Positions 37,531-45,899 of a DNA stretch of 64,000 nt are shown here, piece by piece. Under the pieces are notes generated by a model, which did not search any database, was not told the origin of the DNA, and worked only from the letters and a program-made list of their open reading frames with translations. A program made the translations under genes and the position numbers. This DNA is from Scatomorpha stercorigallinarum (GTDB lineage: Bacteria > Bacillota > Clostridia > Oscillospirales > Oscillospiraceae), in assembly GCA_944387865.1 (NCBI GenBank), contig CALXGN010000009.1:16398-80397 (forward strand). The letters run 5' to 3'. The first letter of the stretch is position 1. Each line of letters starts with the position of its first letter.

Positions 37531-39207
37531 TTATTCTTCCGTGTCCTCGTCCATGTGGCACTTGACCAGCGCGCCCTTGGATGACGGGCCGACAAGCTCC
37601 CAGTACTTGCCGAGGTAGCCGCTGGTTATCCTCGGCTTGGGCGCGACCCACTTCTCGCGGCGCTTTGCGAAGGTCTCGTCGTCCACCTCGCAGTGGATCC
37701 AGCCCTCCTCGCAGTCGTACTCGATGATGTCCCCGTTCTCTATCAGGGCAATCGGGCCGCCGACCGCCGCCTCGGGGCAGATATAGCCGATGCACGGGCC
37801 GCTCGTCATGCCGGAGAAGCGGCCGTCGGTTATGAACGCGACCTTGTCGCCGAGCCCGGCCATCTGCATCATTATGATGAGCGAAGCCATCTCCGGCATG
37901 CCGGGGAAGCCCTTCGGGCCCTCGTTGCGCACGACCACGACCTGCCCAGGCTTGATTTCGCCGCGCTCGAGCCCGGCGCGGGCCTCCTGCTCGCTGTTAT
38001 AGCAGTTGGCCACGCCCCGGAAATGGTGCATGTTGGGCGGCACGGCGCCCGTTTTGACCACCGCGAGCTCCGGCGCGATGTTGCCGCGCAGGACGTTCAA
38101 ACCGCCGGTCCTGGAGTAGGGGTCGCTCACCGGGCGGATGACGCTGCGGTCGCGGACGTAGACACCCTCCAGGTTCTCGCGCACGGTCTTGCCCGTGCAG
38201 GTGAGGCAGCCGTCGTGCAGCATCCCGGCGTCCAGGGCCTCCTTCATCAGCGCCTGGATGCCGCCGGCGCGGTAGAAGTCGGTCATGAAGTGGCTGCCGG
38301 AGGGCGTTATCTTCACCAGGGCGGGCGTTACCGCGCTGATGCCCGCGAAGTCGTCGGCCGTCACATGTACCTTGGCCTCGTTGGCGATGGCCAGCGTGTG
38401 TATCAGGGTGTTGGTGGAGCCGCACATCATCATGTCCACGCGGATGGCGTTTTCAAAGGCCTCGCGCGTCATGATGTCCCGCGGGCGGATGTTTTTCTCA
38501 TAGAGCTCCATCACCTTCATGCCGGCGTGCTTGGCAAGGCGGGTGCGCTCGGCGTATACGGCGGGGATGGTGCCGTTGCCGGGCAGGGCCATGCCGAGGA
38601 TCTCCGCCAGGCAGGCCATGGAGTTGGCCGTGAACAGCCCGGCGCAGGAGCCGCTGCCGGGGCAGGTGCATTCATCCTTCCGTGCATATTCAACGTCGCT
38701 CAGTCGCCCGGCGCGGTTCTCGTCCTGCAGGAACGGGCCGGAACAGAGGTCGATCTTGTGCCCGCCCAGCTCGCCGGGGAGCATGGCCCCGCCGGTGACG
38801 ATGATACAGGGGATGTTGAGCCTCGCCGCGGCCATCAGCGCCGCGGGGGTTATCTTGTCGCAGCCGGAAACTATTACGAGGGCGTCGAACTTGCTGCCGT
38901 AGGCCATGAGCTCGATGGAGTCGCAGATGAGGTCGCGGCTGGGGAGCGAGGCGTTGGGCATTTTGCCGCTGCCGATCGTGCAGTCGGCGATGGCGATGGT
39001 GCCGAATATGCAGGGGGTGCCTCCCGCCATGTAAACGCCGTCGGAAACCGCCTTTGCGAGCTTGTCGAGGTGGTTGTGGCCTGGGAAGTGCTCCGTCCAG
39101 GTGCTGCATATGCCAACGTAGGGACGTTCGATCTCCTCATCTATGCGCCCGGCGCCGTACAGGAACATCTTCGAGCCCAACAGCTCGTCGCTTATTCTTC
39201 CTGCCAT
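37531..39207 (-). CDS. IlvD/Edd family dehydratase
   Basis: The 558-residue protein matches dihydroxy-acid/sugar-acid dehydratases. It has SGCDKITPAALMAA with a cluster Cys, CPGSGSCAGLFTANSM with another, and the TDGRFSG serine region. It has PGHNH rather than the PCN form near residue 45, closer to the [4Fe-4S] class. The usual CDGIAMGHxGM loop reads ADCTIGSGKM, so the substrate may differ from that of IlvD. No other valine/isoleucine gene is near; the neighbours (LarA-like, oxidoreductase, CoA-transferase) point to catabolism of a 2,3-dihydroxy acid. The product would be a 2-oxo acid, the substrate of the next four genes. Confidence 0.85.
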   Translation of the reverse strand: MAGRISDELLGSKMFLYGAGRIDEEIERPYVGICSTWTEHFPGHNHLDKLAKAVSDGVYMAGGTPCIFGTIAIADCTIGSGKMPNASLPSRDLICDSIELMAYGSKFDALVIVSGCDKITPAALMAAARLNIPCIIVTGGAMLPGELGGHKIDLCSGPFLQDENRAGRLSDVEYARKDECTCPGSGSCAGLFTANSMACLAEILGMALPGNGTIPAVYAERTRLAKHAGMKVMELYEKNIRPRDIMTREAFENAIRVDMMMCGSTNTLIHTLAIANEAKVHVTADDFAGISAVTPALVKITPSGSHFMTDFYRAGGIQALMKEALDAGMLHDGCLTCTGKTVRENLEGVYVRDRSVIRPVSDPYSRTGGLNVLRGNIAPELAVVKTGAVPPNMHHFRGVANCYNSEQEARAGLERGEIKPGQVVVVRNEGPKGFPGMPEMASLIIMMQMAGLGDKVAFITDGRFSGMTSGPCIGYICPEAAVGGPIALIENGDIIEYDCEEGWIHCEVDDETFAKRREKWVAPKPRITSGYLGKYWELVGPSSKGALVKCHMDEDTEE

Positions 39208-39237
39208 TGTGTTGCCTCCTTATAGGTTGATAGCAGC

Positions 39238-40554
39238 CTATTCGATAACAAGGTTTTGTTTTTCCAGGTTCAGGTTTACCGGAGTGTAGTCCATTTTGAA
39301 GGGGTCGGAGTACATGCTCATGAGAGCTTCTTTTATCACTGCGCATTTCGTGCCTGGGCCGCGGTCGCCGAGCAGGCTCATGACCTCTTCCCAAGTGCTG
39401 GCGAGAAAGACGTTTTCACCGAGTGTGCCAAAGCTCATGGCATCCTCAAATGTACCCCAGGGGTTGTATATTATCATTCTACGTGCGCCGTTAGGCAGTG
39501 GCTGTCCAATTTTATGCCCGCCGTACTGACGGCCGCCGATAGTCATTCCCCACCCGCTGACGAGATAATGGGCGACGGGGCCTGTACGGCAGAAGTTGAT
39601 GAGAACGATGTCTCCACCGGGAACGACAGCCTCGGCAGCCACTGTGGCGGCCATGCCCGCTTCATTTCCCTTGGCATTGCCGTTAGCTATACACACATCG
39701 ACTTTGTCAAAATGGTCCATTGCGTATACTTCAAAAGCTTTTTTTACGCCTTCATAATACTCCTTGATCGGATGGCCGCTGAACACATCCACTATGTCGC
39801 AATTTGTGTTCATTAAGATATCGACCTTGAAATCAAGCCCGGCGAGCATGGCGACTTCTTCAACATCTTCTCGCAAGTCCTTGTTTTGAAGATTACCTAT
39901 CATATTTGTGAAAGGCGCGCTCTTGTTGAGGAAGACGTACCCAAAGACCGCCTTGTGATTCAGGTCTACGGTGTCAAGCCCGGTAACGCCGGGAAGGACG
40001 ATCTTGCCGCCGCCGCCAAAGCCAGCCGTGGGGTGCGGCACAAGCCCGCCGATACCGATGCGCAGGTCATATTTCATAAACTCGGCGTTGATCTCAACGT
40101 CAAAACCGCGGCTGGTCGTACCTACGTGGACAAGATTCTCATAGGGGTTGTGGTTGAACACAGGGTACTCGCGCACGATGTCCTGGCCGAGTTTCTTGGC
40201 AAAGTCGTCATATTCCAATGCGCCGTGCATACCCTGGGCGCAAAGGAATGTGATTTTATTCTTGGGAATACCGGCGTTCAGCAGTTCTTCAAGAATGATA
40301 TGAGCGGCCTCCTGGCAGGGCGTGCCCCGGCTCATGTCGTCGAAAAGGATGACAGCGCTTCGTTTACCGACGGCGAGCTCGGATAGTGCAGGGCAGCCGA
40401 TCGGGGCGTTGATTTTCTGACGTATTTGTTCGTAGCTCAGCACGGGAAGCTGGTCTCCCGCCATCTCGGCTATATGGGTTTCCCAGCTGTCAGGGATGTC
40501 GATCCAAACGGGGTCTTTACCGTACCAGCGATTTTGCGGAAGAGATATCTTCAT
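39238..40554 (-). CDS. LarA-like nickel-pincer racemase/epimerase
   Basis: The 438-residue protein fits the lactate racemase (LarA) family. The residues that bind the nickel-pincer cofactor and do catalysis in LarA are all present at nearly the same numbers: His110 (QGMH), His174 and Lys184 (HPTAGFGGGGK), and His200 (DTVDLNH). The FDDMSRGTP motif at 71-79 stands for the usual DDxTRPTP. LarA homologues racemise or epimerise 2-hydroxy acids; the substrate here is probably not lactate given the neighbours. The cofactor genes larB, larC and larE are not in the window. The gene is visibly richer in AT than the genes on either side. Confidence 0.85.
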   Translation of the reverse strand: MKISLPQNRWYGKDPVWIDIPDSWETHIAEMAGDQLPVLSYEQIRQKINAPIGCPALSELAVGKRSAVILFDDMSRGTPCQEAAHIILEELLNAGIPKNKITFLCAQGMHGALEYDDFAKKLGQDIVREYPVFNHNPYENLVHVGTTSRGFDVEINAEFMKYDLRIGIGGLVPHPTAGFGGGGKIVLPGVTGLDTVDLNHKAVFGYVFLNKSAPFTNMIGNLQNKDLREDVEEVAMLAGLDFKVDILMNTNCDIVDVFSGHPIKEYYEGVKKAFEVYAMDHFDKVDVCIANGNAKGNEAGMAATVAAEAVVPGGDIVLINFCRTGPVAHYLVSGWGMTIGGRQYGGHKIGQPLPNGARRMIIYNPWGTFEDAMSFGTLGENVFLASTWEEVMSLLGDRGPGTKCAVIKEALMSMYSDPFKMDYTPVNLNLEKQNLVIE

Positions 40555-40596
40555 ACGCGATTCCTCCTTGATACTCAGGATTAAAGACGGAAATGA

Positions 40597-41802
40597 TCAT
40601 GCGGTTTCGCCGCGCTCGGACAGTTCAGGCATAGCGGCGAGCTCCTCGCGTTTCTTCTTGCCCATGCGGAAATAGTTGATCGGCCAGATAACAAGATAGG
40701 GTATGATGCCCATCCAGAGATTCAGCGTGCCGACCTTGGAGTAGTATTCGGACATGATGGTGGTCATGCCGAGGAATGAGAGCGCTATACATATGGCCAT
40801 GAGTACAGAAGAAAGGATGCCCTGCTGGGCGAAATCGTTGAGCTTGCTGTTCTTGAACACGATCGGTTTCCAACGGACGACGAGGCTGATTATGGCGGTG
40901 ACAGCGGTGGAAACGCAGGCGAGGATCATGGTGATATAGTAGATCCACTGCATCCAGGGGGCAATTTCAGAGTAGAAATTGAGGATTATCTGAAGGTGAG
41001 GGGCATCATAGGTAAAGGACTCGGGATAATAGCAAAGGACATTGAGGATGGACAGGATAAGGAACACACAGTTGACTACGACGCCGGCAATGGCCATCCA
41101 CAGACTGTGTTTCCAGGAAGTGAAGCGCTGGTTGAACATGCAGCACGTGCGGCTGAACCCATACTGGATCCCGATATATGCCCAGCACATGGCAAATGCC
41201 TGCGAGCCGGTAGTGCCAAGGGTGTCGAATACGTTAAAGAAATGCAGAGCGTTTTCCTTGGAAAGGACCCAGCCAAAGCCGAATATGAGCGCGAAACAGA
41301 ATACCATTGCGATGGTAAGGCCGGTGGACAGTTTGGCAAGGACATCGGTGCCCCACATGACAGAAATGACAAAGAGTACAGCACATATCACATACGCAAC
41401 AAAAGTGCTGCAATGGAAGATCGCTATAAGCACCTGCCCCATCATGTTGAACATCAGGGCGGAGGTCAAACACATGGCGACAAAGGTGAGAATATCTGTC
41501 AGGATCAGATACAGCTTCCAAAACCACTTGATTTCGCCAAGACGTCCAAGCGCGAACTGGGAAGACGACTTGTAATCGCGGCACTTGCGTATACGTCCAA
41601 GTTCAGAGCCGAAGAAAATCAGAATACCGCATGCAATTTGTGAAATGATAGCAGACCATATGCCATACGAGCCAAAGCTGGCAAAATAGGTCTTCGCAGT
41701 AGTGCCGGCTGCAAGGGCGGGGCCCACCTGGCCTCCGATCCAAACGGCTGCAACAGGGAAGCAGATCATGAATACGTCTCTGAAGCGAAAAGATTTATTC
41801 AT
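40597..41802 (-). CDS. Multi-pass membrane transporter (YkvI-like)
   Basis: The 401-residue protein has about ten membrane helices. The first, with VWIGGQVGPALAAGTTAKTY, resembles the glycine-rich unwound helix 1 of APC/LeuT-fold transporters, and overall it resembles YkvI-type membrane proteins. It is the first gene of the leftward operon and probably imports the hydroxy acid consumed downstream. An AAGGAGAG site precedes ATG 41802. It shares the AT-richer composition of the LarA-like gene. Confidence 0.75.
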   Translation of the reverse strand: MNKSFRFRDVFMICFPVAAVWIGGQVGPALAAGTTAKTYFASFGSYGIWSAIISQIACGILIFFGSELGRIRKCRDYKSSSQFALGRLGEIKWFWKLYLILTDILTFVAMCLTSALMFNMMGQVLIAIFHCSTFVAYVICAVLFVISVMWGTDVLAKLSTGLTIAMVFCFALIFGFGWVLSKENALHFFNVFDTLGTTGSQAFAMCWAYIGIQYGFSRTCCMFNQRFTSWKHSLWMAIAGVVVNCVFLILSILNVLCYYPESFTYDAPHLQIILNFYSEIAPWMQWIYYITMILACVSTAVTAIISLVVRWKPIVFKNSKLNDFAQQGILSSVLMAICIALSFLGMTTIMSEYYSKVGTLNLWMGIIPYLVIWPINYFRMGKKKREELAAMPELSERGETA

Positions 41803-41921
41803 ACTTCTCTCCTTTTTAATACATGAGCCTCTTTTCGAGAAAGGTTGAAATAGACGGTGTTAGATGCTATAATGAATAAAACATATTAAGCGTATCGCCT
41901 CCCAATGTGTTTAGATATTTA

Positions 41922-41955
41922 CAGACATGTCTGCATTGTAGACATCATGACTACA
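41922..41955. promoter_or_regulatory. Palindromes in the transporter-IclR divergent promoter region
   Basis: CAGACATGTCTG (41922-41933) is a perfect palindrome and TGTAG-N9-CTACA (41937-41955) follows it. They are candidate IclR-family sites. The rest of 41803-42124 is AT-rich promoter DNA without a gene. Confidence 0.5.
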
Positions 41956-42058
41956 TCGCTGACTTAATTGTATAAATATCGCGACATGTTGTCAATTGGA
42001 TTATCCGACTAAATTATTGGCCGGATTTTAGGCAATGCAACAATTTATATGATCTTGG

Positions 42059-42086
42059 TTGAACTCTGGCTTATACATGATATAAT
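42059..42086 (+). promoter_or_regulatory. Promoter of the IclR gene
   Basis: TTGAAC and TATAAT are 16 bases apart; a GAGGAG site follows at 42112. Confidence 0.7.
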
Positions 42087-42124
42087 TATTATTTACGATA
42101 ATCGAAATTCTGAGGAGTTGTAGT

Positions 42125-42919
42125 ATGTCGGCGGCGAACAGGAAAGAGAATGGGGCGTCCAGGACGAGGATACAGTCGCTAGAGCGCGGGCTGGCTGTGC
42201 TCGAGGTGCTTTCCCGGGACATGAAGCCCATGTCAGTGATGGACATCTGCAAGGAGGTCGGCGTTCAGCGCACCACGATGTATGCCCTGCTGAACACGCT
42301 GATGAGCAGGGGCTATGTGGGCAAGGACGAGGAGACCTCCCGTTATTACATAACGGGGAAGATCTATGAGCTGGGCATGCTCTACCCGGAAAACCAGCCG
42401 CTGGTCGTGGCCGCGCGCCGCTTTGTTGACAGCCTGGGACGGAAGTACGACCTGGTCGCACGTATAGCTTACATCAATTCCGAAAATGTCGCTATCGTTG
42501 CTTATACTTCGTCAAAGAGCGTGGAATTTGCCAAATTGGAGTACAATATGGTGCCGAGCCACGCCAGCAGCGTGGGCAAGATGATCCTCGCGCACCTGCC
42601 CGTGGAGGAGCAGGAGAGGCGCCTGGAGACGATGGAACTCACGCGCTTCACAGAAAACACCATCACCGACATCGGCAAGCTGCGCGAGGTGCTCGAACTG
42701 ATACGCCAGCGCGGCTATTCGCTCGACGAGTGCGAGTATATGGACAATACTTTCTGCGTCTCGTTCCCCATTTATGACCGCAACAACAGCCTCTGCGGGA
42801 TATTGAGCACCTCGGATGAGTATAACCACATGAAGCTCATCCTTGACGACTTCGTGCGCGAGGGGCTGCAGGCCAGCAAGAGGATATCCAGCGACCTCGG
42901 CTGGAGCATGTATAAATAA
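42125..42919 (+). CDS. IclR-family transcriptional regulator
   Basis: The 264-residue protein has the IclR winged helix at about 15-75 (SLERGLAVLEVLS, VQRTTMYALLNTL) and the effector domain from about 90 to 255 with SHASSVGKMILAHLP. It is divergent from the transporter-LarA-dehydratase operon and upstream of a CoA-transferase, so it probably controls one or both. IclR proteins often sense aromatic or small organic acids. Confidence 0.93.
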   Translation: MSAANRKENGASRTRIQSLERGLAVLEVLSRDMKPMSVMDICKEVGVQRTTMYALLNTLMSRGYVGKDEETSRYYITGKIYELGMLYPENQPLVVAARRFVDSLGRKYDLVARIAYINSENVAIVAYTSSKSVEFAKLEYNMVPSHASSVGKMILAHLPVEEQERRLETMELTRFTENTITDIGKLREVLELIRQRGYSLDECEYMDNTFCVSFPIYDRNNSLCGILSTSDEYNHMKLILDDFVREGLQASKRISSDLGWSMYK

Positions 42920-42934
42920 AGGCATCCATACAGG

Positions 42935-42971
42935 AAAAACCGCCGCCCGGAAGGCCCGGACGGCGGTTTTT
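42935..42971 (+). terminator. Terminator of the IclR gene
   Basis: AAAAACCGCCG pairs with CGGCGGTTTTT, with a short inner GC stem, 15 bases past the stop. Confidence 0.85.
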
Positions 42972-43051
42972 GGCGTTTATGACAACTTTCACAGAAAAAC
43001 ATTATCCAAGCTGCGCATTGCATCGGCGGGGAACAGATGGTAAAATACATA

Positions 43052-43091
43052 TAGTCTATAATAATGACAATTAGTCTACTATAAGGACAAA
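43052..43091. promoter_or_regulatory. Direct repeats before the second CoA-transferase
   Basis: Two 20-base direct repeats beginning TAGTCTA share 16 of 20 bases and end just before the ribosome site. The first holds TATAAT (43057-43062). They look like tandem regulator sites. Confidence 0.5.
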
Positions 43092-43106
43092 TGTGAGGCG
43101 GCAGCG

Positions 43107-44638
43107 ATGGGTATCATTGATGAGAGGATAAAATACGCGCCGTTCAGGGAGAGGATTATTCCGGCGGAACAGGCCGCCATGGAGATATCAGACGGCATGA
43201 CGGTGGCGATACCGGATTTCGGCTCGTACACAAACCCGATGGCGATAGTGGACGCCATAACCCGGCGCGTGCGCGACGGGGGAGAGACGCTGCGCCTTGG
43301 GCTCATCAAGACCGCGAACGCCAACGAGCGGCTCGAGCGCGACTGGTGCCGGCTCGGCATACTCAAAAGGCGGATGATTTTTTTCGGCTCGCCGGCGGTG
43401 AGGCGGCTGGTGAACACGCCGGGGGGCATCGAGTTCCAGGACCCGCACCTGAGCGCCGTGCCGGACATGCTGCGGCACGGGCAGCTGGGCAAACTAGACG
43501 TGGCCATCGTCTCCTGTGGCGGCGTGACGGAGGAGGGGAAGCTGCTGCCGCTGTTCGACCAGGGCTACACGCCGGTGGCGCTGGAGTGCGCGGAGCAGGT
43601 GCTGCTGGAGATAAGCCCGCATTTCCCAACGGGGCTCTATAAGCTGCACGACGTTTACCGCCGCGGGCCGGTGGGCGGGCGGCGCGCGCCGATAAATGTG
43701 ACGCATGTGATGGACCGGGTGGGCGAGCCGTTTTACAGCGTGGACCCGGACAGGGTGAAGGGCGTCGTGATATCCGACACGCCCTTGGAGACAGGGCCGA
43801 TGTGGAACGTCGCCGCGCCCTCGCCGGAGATCGAGGCCATAGCGCGGCACTTCATCGCCTTCCTGGACAACGAGGTGCGCGAGGGCCGGCTGCCGGAGCC
43901 GCTGCCGCCGGTGCAGACGGGCGCGGGCGCGATCGCCGACGCGGTGTTCGAGCGCATGGGCGAACGCTTTGACGGCATGAGCATGTTCACGGAGGGCTTC
44001 ATGCCCGGCGCGGCGCGGCGCGGCTGCTGAAAAGCGGCAGGGTCAAATACATATCCTCTGGGGGGCTGAGCATAGACGCCGCGTTTGCCGCCGACATATT
44101 GGAGAATATCGATGAATATGCGCAAAAGCTCATACTGCGCCCGGCCGAGGTGTGCAACAGCCCGGAGGTGATAAGCCGCCTGGGCGTGATTGCCATGAAC
44201 AACATCCTGGAAGCGGATATCTACGGCAACGTGAACTCCACGAACGTCATGGGCACGCGCATGGTGAGCGGCATCGGCGGCTCCGGCGACTTTGCGCGCA
44301 ACGCGCTGCTGACGGCGTTCTTCACGCTGTCCACGGCCAGGGGCGGCGCGGTCTCCTCCATCGTGCCGATGTGCCCGCATGTCGATCACACCGAGCACGA
44401 TGTGGATGTGATCGTCACGGAGTACGGCGTCGCCGACCTGCGCAACAAGTCGCCGCGGCAGCGCGCGCGGGAGATGATACGCATCAGCCACCCGGACTAC
44501 AGGCCGCTGCTGGAAGATTACTTTGAGCGCGCCTCCGCGCAGTGCGCGGACGGCGAGGGGCACACGCCGCACCTCCTCTCGGAGGCGCTGAGCTGGCACG
44601 AGCGCTGCAGGCGCACGGGGACGATGAGGCCGGCGTGA
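43107..44638 (+). pseudogene. Acetyl-CoA hydrolase/transferase family CoA-transferase, frameshifted
   Basis: The first frame (43107-44030) encodes about 300 residues similar to the intact CoA-transferase at 33.4 kb, up to MFTEGFMPGAAR, and then hits a TGA. The second frame (coding sense resumes by about 44025, ending 44638) continues with LLKSGRVKYISSGG and the GIGGSGDFARNALL and EYGVADLRNKSP motifs. The break falls on three copies of GGCGC (44007-44021); removing one copy gives an uninterrupted 508-residue protein. This may be a real mutation, a phase-variable tract or a sequencing slip. If restored it would be an active-looking enzyme with the Glu near 297 intact. Confidence 0.85.
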
Positions 44639-44646
44639 GTAAAAAG

Positions 44647-44677
44647 AATGCGGGATGGCGAGCTGCCATCCCGCATT
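44647..44677. terminator. Bidirectional terminator between the CoA-transferase and nagA
   Basis: AATGCGGGATGGC pairs with GCCATCCCGCATT around GAGCT; A-rich and T-rich flanks serve both converging genes. Confidence 0.85.
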
Positions 44678-44692
44678 TTGCGCGGAATGGGT

Positions 44693-45799
44693 TTACATAA
44701 CATGCTGGCGGCCGGCGATGAACACGGCTTTTATGTTCAGGTCCTGGTCGAGGACGGCGATGTCGGCGCGCTTGCCGGCGGCGAGGGAGCCGCAGTCGTC
44801 CAGCTTCGCCGCGCGGGCGGGGACGATGGTGGCGGCCTCGATGGCCGTCTCCAGCGGGACGCCGAAGGAGACGGCGCGGCGCACGGCCTCGCCGACGTTG
44901 ATGCAGCTGCCGGCGATGGTGCCATCCAGCAGGCGGGCCACGCCGCCGGAGAGGCGGATGGGCAGGCCGCCCAGCTCGTATTCGCCGTCCGGCATCCCCG
45001 CGCAGCGCAGGGAGTCCGAGATCAGCGACAGGCGGCCGGCGAAGATGGCGAAGGCCATGCGCACAGCGGAGGGGTGGACGTGCAGGCCGTCGCAGATGAT
45101 CTCCGTGCTGGCGCCGGCGTCGAAGGCCGCGCCGATGACGCCCGGCTTGCGGTGATGGATGGGCGGCATGGCGTTGAAGAGGTGCGTGGCGTGGCTGGCA
45201 CCCAGGGCGTAGGCGTGGGCGGCGGTGTCGTAATCGGCCTCCGTGTGGCCGACGGACACGGTGCAGAGGCGCGCTACGCGGGGGATGAACGCCTCAGCGC
45301 CCTCCACCTCGGGGGCCACGGTCACCATGCGCACCGCGCCGCCGGAAGCGGCGTCCAGCCGCTCGAGCATATAGGCGTCCGGCGCGTGGAGGTTGTCCGG
45401 GTTCTGCGCGCCGCGCTTGTTGTAGGAGAGGAAGGGCCCTTCAAGATGCACGCCCGCGCAGCGGGCCGCGCCGGTGTCCCCCGCGTCGCGCACGGCGTGC
45501 ATGGCGCGCGTGAGCTCCGGCTCCTTGAGCGTCATGGTGGTGGCGAGGAAGCTGGTGACGCCGCTGCGCGCGTAGTAGTCCGCCAGCACGGGCATGGCGG
45601 CGGCGTCGCCGTCCGAAAAGTCGCGGTTCATGGCCCCGTGGGTGTGGATATCAACAAAGCCGGGGACGACATAGCAGCCGGAGGCGTCATATCCGCCTTC
45701 GCCGAGGCTGCCCGCGGCCTCAATGAGCTCGCCGAAGCCGAGGTCACAGTCCGTGAAGCCCTGGCCGGCGAGGTAGACCCTGCCGTTTTTTATGACCAT
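44693..45799 (-). CDS. nagA: N-acetylglucosamine-6-phosphate deacetylase
   Basis: The 368-residue protein has the amidohydrolase metal motif DIHTHG near 50, GVHLEGPF with the metal Glu near 119, VGHTEA, HLFNAMPP and the catalytic Asp in LISDSLR. It deacetylates GlcNAc-6-P in amino-sugar use and cell-wall recycling. No nagB lies beside it. A GAGGAG ribosome site is upstream. The promoter region is shared with the divergent ligase-like gene. Confidence 0.95.
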   Translation of the reverse strand: MVIKNGRVYLAGQGFTDCDLGFGELIEAAGSLGEGGYDASGCYVVPGFVDIHTHGAMNRDFSDGDAAAMPVLADYYARSGVTSFLATTMTLKEPELTRAMHAVRDAGDTGAARCAGVHLEGPFLSYNKRGAQNPDNLHAPDAYMLERLDAASGGAVRMVTVAPEVEGAEAFIPRVARLCTVSVGHTEADYDTAAHAYALGASHATHLFNAMPPIHHRKPGVIGAAFDAGASTEIICDGLHVHPSAVRMAFAIFAGRLSLISDSLRCAGMPDGEYELGGLPIRLSGGVARLLDGTIAGSCINVGEAVRRAVSFGVPLETAIEAATIVPARAAKLDDCGSLAAGKRADIAVLDQDLNIKAVFIAGRQHVM

Positions 45800-45834
45800 C
45801 TTACATCGCTCCTCTATAATTTAATAATGTAGTG

Positions 45835-45863
45835 TTGACTTTCTGCGCTGATAAGGCTATTAT
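45835..45863 (+). promoter_or_regulatory. Promoter of the CofE-like gene
   Basis: TTGACT and TATTAT are 17 bases apart, 36 bases before the chosen ATG. Confidence 0.7.
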
Positions 45864-45899
45864 TTTCTCGGCAGTTTAGTTTCTATGGAGGTTTTTTAC

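Noticed and set aside
37693..39225. 510-codon plus-strand frame over the dehydratase
   Set aside because: Antisense shadow; the dehydratase on the minus strand has clear motifs.
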